DNA of 20,751 nt from JBDRNO01 sp043811005 (GTDB lineage Bacteria > Bacteroidota > Bacteroidia > NORP154): the NCBI GenBank assembly GCA_043811005.1, contig JBDRNO010000176.1:1-20751 (forward strand), read 5' to 3'. Both the position numbers and the translations under genes were made by a program. Below are positions 16,050-20,751 of this stretch, one piece after another. A model generated the notes under the pieces. That model was given only the letters and a program-made list of their open reading frames with translations. It was not told the DNA's origin and did no database searches. The number at the start of each line of letters is the position of its first letter. The first letter of the stretch is position 1.

Positions 16050-19000
16050 ATGAAAACCCGCAAAATTATTCTCGGTTCTGCACTGGCAGTATCTATTTGT
16101 ATATGCTTTCAAAATGAAGCAATTTCACAAGCTGGTCAGAAATATGCAATTAGCGGCAATAATCTTACCAGCAATGACCGGTTCGGGTCAAACAATTATG
16201 CCGGCATTAACATCTATACTAATTCCATCCAGAGAGGAATTATTACTCAAGACGGCTTGTTCGGATGGGGTACAACAACTCCCTCGGCATTTTTTAATGT
16301 TTCCGGTGGTGATGCTTTGTTTGAAATGAATGTTACAATAGATAGCTTGCTTTCGGTAGGTTCGCTTATAGTCAATGGTGTTTCCCAATTCAATGGTTTA
16401 GCTTATTTTGGAAACCTAACTGTTGATGGCGCCAACAGCAGCTTCAGTTCTTCAACCAGGATAATAGATTTCCTCAATACCAACCTCCTGACAACAGCCA
16501 ACATCACTGCCGACACAATCACCGGTAATGTTATCAATACAAATTGTTTTTCAACAGGACAAGGGCTTCTAAATAGTTTACAGGTAACCGGGCAAACGCA
16601 GACAGGCAATCTTATTGTTGATGGTAACACCCAGCTAAACGGTTCAACAACCGCAGATACGATGCATGCCGGTACAGGAAATATCGAAACATTAAATGTT
16701 GATGATGGGTACGCAGGAACATTGAATGTTGACACATTGATTGTTGATACTGGGCACGTAAGGACGTTGCATGCAACGTCCCTGCATTCCGACACCATAC
16801 AGGGAACCTACATAGACGCCACCACGTATCTGCAAAACGGCTTGCCATTGATCTCATCTCCCTGGCAGAATAACGGGAATGATATAAACTACGATGCGGG
16901 CAACGTAGGAATAGGCATTGACACTCCTCAATACGACCTTCATGTGGATGGCGATGCCGTGGTTACCGGTTCCATAGGCACAAAGAACCTGTTCGTGGCA
17001 AGGCATATAAATATAGGCGATTTTACAATCAAGAACGGAGCGATGTTTCCCGGGCAAAAAGACTCGATCAGTTCACCGAAAGAAATAGTAATTGAATCAG
17101 GTGAAAAGATAAGCTTTAGCACAGACACGGTAGTTGCAATGGAAGCTTTTGAATCAAGAACAGTAAAAACCGATACAATAACTACCCGGAAGATCAAGGT
17201 CAAAGGAATGACTATTGACGGAGCCAACAGCACGATAAGCTCTACTTACGGAAGTATAAGCTTTGACGATGAAAACCTTATCACAACCGGCTCAATTGGA
17301 GGGCGGAACCTTTACGCACAAAATTCAGTAAACATAGGCGCTTTTAAATTTATAAACGGTGCTATACAGCCAGGACAAAAAGACACTATCAAATCTCCTG
17401 CTGAGATCGTAATAAGGTCAGAGGCAGAGAAAATAAGCTTTAGATCAGATACGGTTACAGCAAAAAATGCATTTAAAGCCCAAACCGTTGAAGCTTCAAT
17501 AGGAATAAAAGCCCCTGAGATTGAAACAGACACACTCAAAGCAAAGACTGTAAAAACCGATAGCGCTATTGAGGTAGCCAACGGGCTGGTCATTGACGGT
17601 ATCAGCAGCAGGATAACAGCGCCTGGCGGGAACATTTATTTTGATGATGAGAACCTGATCACAACAGGGGCAATAGCTAGCCAGGATCTTTACGTGCAGA
17701 GAGCCATTAACATAGGCGATTTCAAGTTCAAGAACGGAGCCATACTTCCGGGGCAAAAAGACACTATCAGTTCTACTAAAGGAATTGTGATCGAATCTAA
17801 AACAGAAAAGATACAACTAAGCTCTGATACCGTGACTGCTGATAAGGCATTTAAAGCCCAAACCGTTGAAGCTTCAATAGGAATAAAAGCTCCTGAAATT
17901 ACAACAGACACACTTAAAGCAAAGACCGTAAAAAGCGACAGCGCTATTGAGGTAGCCAACGGGCTGGTCATTGACGGTATCAGCAGCAGGATAACAGCGC
18001 CGGGCGGAAATATTTATTTTGATGATGAAAATCTTATCACAACCGGGGCAATTGCAAGCCAGGATATTTACGTGCAGAGAGCCATTAATATAGGCGATTT
18101 CAAGTTTAAGAACGGAGCCATACTTCCGGGGCAAAAAGATACTATCAGCTCCACGAAAGGAATTGTGATCGAATCTGAAACAGAGATGATACAGCTAAGT
18201 TCTGATACCGTGACTGCAGATAAGGCATTTAAAGCACAAACCGTTGAAGCTTCAATAGCGATAAAAGCTCCTGAAATTGAAACAGACACACTTAAAGCAA
18301 AGACTGTAAAAAGCGACAGCGCTATAAAGGTTGCCGGAAGCGGATTAGTCATTGATGGCATCAACAACCGCATAACAAGTGCAAGCGGAACGATTAGTTT
18401 TGCTGATGAGGATTTGGTAACCACAGGTTCACTTGAGGCAAATAATGTAAAAGGTAGTGGAGGTAGTTTTGACAGTTTACATGTTCTTGATTCTATTCAC
18501 ATCGGTAATTCTTTATGGTTAGGAGGAGCTACTGGGAATATTGACAATCGTATTTATTCGGATAATGGTGCCTTGGTTATACAATCCAATCCTAACTATA
18601 TTTATAATACTGTTTTTAGTTATAATCATTCGGGTAAAGTTGGCATTGGAATAAAACATCCTTCTGCCAAATTACATGTTCAAGGCACTTTTAAGCTAAA
18701 TGACGGCACACAGGATGACGGCTATGTTTTAACAAGCGATGCCGATGGAAATGCAAGCTGGCAGGATCCAGTAAATATCAGTGACGATAACTGGACAAGA
18801 CCCGGAGGAAATATAATGCATACTGCACATTCAAATGATAAAGTAGGTATTGGTGTGGCCGATCCTCAGAAAAAGCTTGATGTTTCTGGAGCCATTAGAG
18901 CAAGTGATGAATTAATTTCCACTTCTACAGGAATAGGCCAAGCTAGGTTTGTTCGTGGCAATTATGGTGTTATTCATCGCAATGGTAGTGCTAATTATTA

Positions 19001-19937
19001 TATCATGCTTACTGCTTCAGGTGACCAATATGGCAGTTTCAATTCACTAAGACCCTTTAGGATTAATATGGCTAGCGGCAATGTCTACTTGGGAAACAGT
19101 ACCTTGGTTGCAGACCATTCTTCCGGCAATGTCGGCATCGGGACAACAAGCCCAAGTGCTAAATTAGATGTGGATGGATCCGCTTTATTTTCTGGCAATG
19201 TCGGCATTGGGACAACCAGTCCTGACACAAAATTGCATGTAAAAGGAGGATGGCTAAAAGTTGGTGACAATGGAACTGCTGCCAATGCAATTCAATTTGA
19301 AACACAGAGCGGATTTCATAGAATAGCGTTCAAAGAACTGAGATTTTTTGACTGGAATGTCGGAGAGATGGTAACGTTCAATGAAGGCAAAGTTGGAATT
19401 GGAACTACAGATCCTGCCGGAGCTGGATGTGCTGATGCATGCGGAAGAACCAAACTTGATGTAAGGGGGGATGCTAAGTTTGGTGAAGCAGGAAATTATG
19501 TCCGTCTTGGATACAATGGAGGAAATTCTGTAATTGATAATTACGGCACAGGTGGTTTGCTTATTAACTATTATAGCGGTAACGATGTTGCTATTGGAGG
19601 AGGAAGCTCAACGGTACGTATTAATGGCACACTTGAAGTTTGCAGTATACTAAGAGTTTTCCAGGACGGTTGGTGTGATTATGTTTTTGATGATAACTAC
19701 CAATTAAGAACCCTCAACGAAGTAGAAAATTACATTAAAGAAAAAGGTCATTTACCGGATATGCCTTCTGAAGATGAAATTGAATCTAATGGTATTGACG
19801 TAGGTGAAATATCTTCATTACATCAATTGAAGATAGAAGAAATCCACCTGTATTTACTCCAGTTGAATAAAGAAATAGATAATCTTAAATTACAAAACGA
19901 ATCATTAAGCAAACAATTAGAAACACTGAAAAAATAA
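16050..19937 (+). CDS. Secreted, tandem-repeat fibre / adhesin protein (Bacteroidota tail-fibre-like)
   Basis: This 1295-residue protein has a signal peptide at 1-27 (ICICFQNEAISQ). Residues of about 100-290 are short beta-helix-like repeats (NVDTLIVD, TADTMHAG). Residues 304-789 hold four long tandem repeats with INIGDFKFKNGAILPGQKDT and ITAPGGNIYFDDENL. From about 288 on, 'VGIG...P..KLHV' modules recur at least six times, in the style of phage-tail-like fibre proteins. The tail has WCDYVF (from Trp1208), a YQLRTLNEVENYI segment and HLPDMPS, then a coiled coil (about 1256-1295). This C-terminal module is common in Bacteroidota fibre proteins and may help trimerise them. The protein is likely a surface fibre. 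A barrel gene starts 6 bases after its stop, so they are surely co-transcribed. Confidence 0.85.
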   Translation: MKTRKIILGSALAVSICICFQNEAISQAGQKYAISGNNLTSNDRFGSNNYAGINIYTNSIQRGIITQDGLFGWGTTTPSAFFNVSGGDALFEMNVTIDSLLSVGSLIVNGVSQFNGLAYFGNLTVDGANSSFSSSTRIIDFLNTNLLTTANITADTITGNVINTNCFSTGQGLLNSLQVTGQTQTGNLIVDGNTQLNGSTTADTMHAGTGNIETLNVDDGYAGTLNVDTLIVDTGHVRTLHATSLHSDTIQGTYIDATTYLQNGLPLISSPWQNNGNDINYDAGNVGIGIDTPQYDLHVDGDAVVTGSIGTKNLFVARHINIGDFTIKNGAMFPGQKDSISSPKEIVIESGEKISFSTDTVVAMEAFESRTVKTDTITTRKIKVKGMTIDGANSTISSTYGSISFDDENLITTGSIGGRNLYAQNSVNIGAFKFINGAIQPGQKDTIKSPAEIVIRSEAEKISFRSDTVTAKNAFKAQTVEASIGIKAPEIETDTLKAKTVKTDSAIEVANGLVIDGISSRITAPGGNIYFDDENLITTGAIASQDLYVQRAINIGDFKFKNGAILPGQKDTISSTKGIVIESKTEKIQLSSDTVTADKAFKAQTVEASIGIKAPEITTDTLKAKTVKSDSAIEVANGLVIDGISSRITAPGGNIYFDDENLITTGAIASQDIYVQRAINIGDFKFKNGAILPGQKDTISSTKGIVIESETEMIQLSSDTVTADKAFKAQTVEASIAIKAPEIETDTLKAKTVKSDSAIKVAGSGLVIDGINNRITSASGTISFADEDLVTTGSLEANNVKGSGGSFDSLHVLDSIHIGNSLWLGGATGNIDNRIYSDNGALVIQSNPNYIYNTVFSYNHSGKVGIGIKHPSAKLHVQGTFKLNDGTQDDGYVLTSDADGNASWQDPVNISDDNWTRPGGNIMHTAHSNDKVGIGVADPQKKLDVSGAIRASDELISTSTGIGQARFVRGNYGVIHRNGSANYYIMLTASGDQYGSFNSLRPFRINMASGNVYLGNSTLVADHSSGNVGIGTTSPSAKLDVDGSALFSGNVGIGTTSPDTKLHVKGGWLKVGDNGTAANAIQFETQSGFHRIAFKELRFFDWNVGEMVTFNEGKVGIGTTDPAGAGCADACGRTKLDVRGDAKFGEAGNYVRLGYNGGNSVIDNYGTGGLLINYYSGNDVAIGGGSSTVRINGTLEVCSILRVFQDGWCDYVFDDNYQLRTLNEVENYIKEKGHLPDMPSEDEIESNGIDVGEISSLHQLKIEEIHLYLLQLNKEIDNLKLQNESLSKQLETLKK
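16756..16787. repeat. In-frame palindrome GGACGTTGCATGCAACGTCC in the fibre gene
   Basis: The core at 16762-16781 is a perfect 20-base palindrome, with imperfect extension to about 16756-16787. It codes for RTLHATSLHS and keeps the reading frame. GACGTTGCATGCAACGTC is a core I recall from dispersed repeats in this type of genome, so it is probably an inserted repeat rather than ordinary coding sequence. Confidence 0.7.
16959..18416 (+). repeat. Four tandem coding repeats in the fibre gene (unit 378 bp, 126 residues)
   Basis: The units start at 16959 (321 bp, 19 residues shorter), 17280 (378 bp), 17658 (378 bp) and 18036 (381 bp, one extra codon). A partial fifth unit begins at 18417 (VTTGSLEANN). 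Each begins with 'ITTG' or similar, then INIGDFKFKNGA, PGQKDTISS, SDTV, KAQTVEASI, TDTLKAKTV and GLVIDG. Units two to four are nearly identical in protein. Differences between units three and four are often third-base changes in the first two thirds of the unit. Confidence 0.9.
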
Positions 19938-19943
19938 AAAACA

Positions 19944-20528
19944 TTGAAAAAAATTTTAATTTTTGTATTGCTATTATGCAATACTTCGTTGGTTTTTTCT
20001 CAGAGTAAAGAAAGAACAAACACTATGGGATTAGATATTCGTCTTATCAGAAATTCTAATATAGAAGCTCTTAATATTAATTATAATTTGACTTTTAAAA
20101 GACATAACATTAGCGTTGGACCTTTATTTAATATGTATCCTCTACTCGATCTAACTGATCCCCCATCTAATTATCCATTTTGGGGTATGAATATAGCATA
20201 TTCTTTTTTCCCCAATAAGTCTTTATACTTTTTAGATCTATATTTTTTTATTGATTTTCAATTCGTTTCAATGAGCGATGATAGCGAATCATTAAAATTC
20301 TTTAACAGCAAAAACGATTATATTTTCCAGCCTTCATTAGGATATAGTTTTAATGCGTATTTAACAAAAAAACATAATTTATACCTACTGCATAGAATTG
20401 GGCTGGGTTATTATTATCGTTATTCTAAATTTGATAATTATAGGAATTCTTATTTGGCTGGTTTACTTTCACTAGGGCTTGGTTACAACGTCTTATTTAT
20501 AAAAAAGGAAACTCGAAAAGATGAATAA
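19944..20528 (+). CDS. Small outer-membrane beta-barrel protein, TTG start
   Basis: This 194-residue protein has a signal peptide at 1-20 (KKILIFVLLLCNTSLVFSQ). The mature part alternates hydrophobic and polar residues with many Tyr and Phe (FFIDFQFVS, LYLLHRIGLGYYYRYS, LLSLGLGYNVLFI), as in small outer-membrane barrels. The start is TTG at 19944, six bases after the fibre stop. The first in-frame ATG, in NTMGLDI at about 20025, would delete the signal peptide, so TTG is preferred. I do not recognise a named family. The position suggests a role in surface attachment or export of the fibre. Confidence 0.7.
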   Translation: MKKILIFVLLLCNTSLVFSQSKERTNTMGLDIRLIRNSNIEALNINYNLTFKRHNISVGPLFNMYPLLDLTDPPSNYPFWGMNIAYSFFPNKSLYFLDLYFFIDFQFVSMSDDSESLKFFNSKNDYIFQPSLGYSFNAYLTKKHNLYLLHRIGLGYYYRYSKFDNYRNSYLAGLLSLGLGYNVLFIKKETRKDE

Positions 20529-20544
20529 ATTTAAAATAATACTT

Positions 20545-20751
20545 ATGAAAACATTTCAATCAATATTACTCATTGGTATCTGTATTTTTCTGACAAGTAT
20601 TTCCTGTAAAAAGGATGAAAAAAAATACAGAAGTCACAAACAATGAAGTAGTTATAAGTGATTCGATAATCATTGATTCATTTACCATTAGTGATTCGTT
20701 ATTTTGGGAATATTACAATATGACCCAAGCTTATGGTGAATGTGATAGTGA
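20545..20751 (+). CDS. Lipoprotein gene broken by a frameshift at an A8 tract, partial at window end
   Basis: ATG at 20545 opens a lipoprotein signal peptide (SILLIGICIFLTSIS-C21, followed by KKDEK), with Cys21 as the lipid-modified residue. As written, the frame ends at TGA 20644-20646 after 33 residues. Dropping one A from the eight-A run at 20618-20625 gives a frame that stays open to the window end (TEVTNNEVVISDSIIIDSF and on to NMTQAYGECDS). So the real product is probably an outer-membrane or periplasmic lipoprotein, with a natural frameshift, slippage switch or sequencing error. It follows the barrel gene by 16 bases and would be third in the fibre operon. The family is not recognised and the 3' end lies outside the window. 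Confidence 0.65.

Noticed and set aside
16403..18424. Series of minus-strand ORFs opposite the fibre repeats
   Set aside because: They recur with the repeat period because the plus-strand coding repeats recur; Val/Ser/Ile-rich composition is that of a reverse-strand shadow.
16050..19937. Fibre gene as evidence of a prophage
   Set aside because: It has a signal peptide, and no capsid, tail-assembly, terminase or integrase gene is nearby, so a cell-surface protein is more likely.

Overview
The window looks like chromosomal DNA from a Bacteroidota (Bacteroidetes) organism, probably an environmental, possibly anaerobic or facultative lineage. The evidence is AT-rich DNA, almost no Shine-Dalgarno sequences before the genes, a secreted protein with a type IX secretion (T9SS) C-terminal sorting domain, a Bacteroidota-style fibre protein, and several palindromic repeats of kinds that are scattered through such genomes. 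No rRNA, tRNA, CRISPR array, integrase or transposase gene was seen.

Left part (1-5493, + strand). A decayed fragment of a DUF1016/YhcG-type nuclease gene sits at the edge. It is followed by a secreted S9 (dipeptidyl-peptidase IV-like) serine peptidase, a thiamine-diphosphate enzyme strikingly like animal ILVBL/HACL2 (2-hydroxyacyl-CoA lyase 2), and a BamA/TamA-type outer-membrane barrel without POTRA domains. Gaps of 17 and 36 bases suggest co-transcription. A 14-bp perfect inverted repeat closes this block against the converging minus-strand block.

Middle part (5557-15844, - strand). Reading in the direction of transcription, this block holds a helical TPR-like protein, a diacylglycerol/lipid kinase, a GMC-family (long-chain alcohol oxidase-like) flavoenzyme, an aldehyde:ferredoxin oxidoreductase (AOR), a transglutaminase-like protein, and a secreted PHP-domain metallohydrolase with a T9SS tail. 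GMC oxidase (alcohol to aldehyde) beside AOR (aldehyde to or from acid) suggests aldehyde metabolism. The HACL2-like enzyme could also yield aldehydes, but no substrate is proven. The gaps at 8682-9083 and 13953-14281 hold MITE-like nested inverted repeats and no convincing gene.

Right part (16050-20751, + strand). A probable surface operon encodes a 1295-residue secreted fibre/adhesin with a 126-residue tandem repeat, a small outer-membrane barrel starting at TTG, and a lipoprotein. The lipoprotein reading frame is broken at an A8 tract and runs off the window when one A is removed.

The most unusual theme is short palindromic elements lying in frame inside at least two, probably three, protein genes (lipid kinase, fibre, and less surely the HACL2-like enzyme). 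They resemble in principle the Rickettsia palindromic elements. The fibre-barrel-lipoprotein locus is the best candidate for a little-described system.
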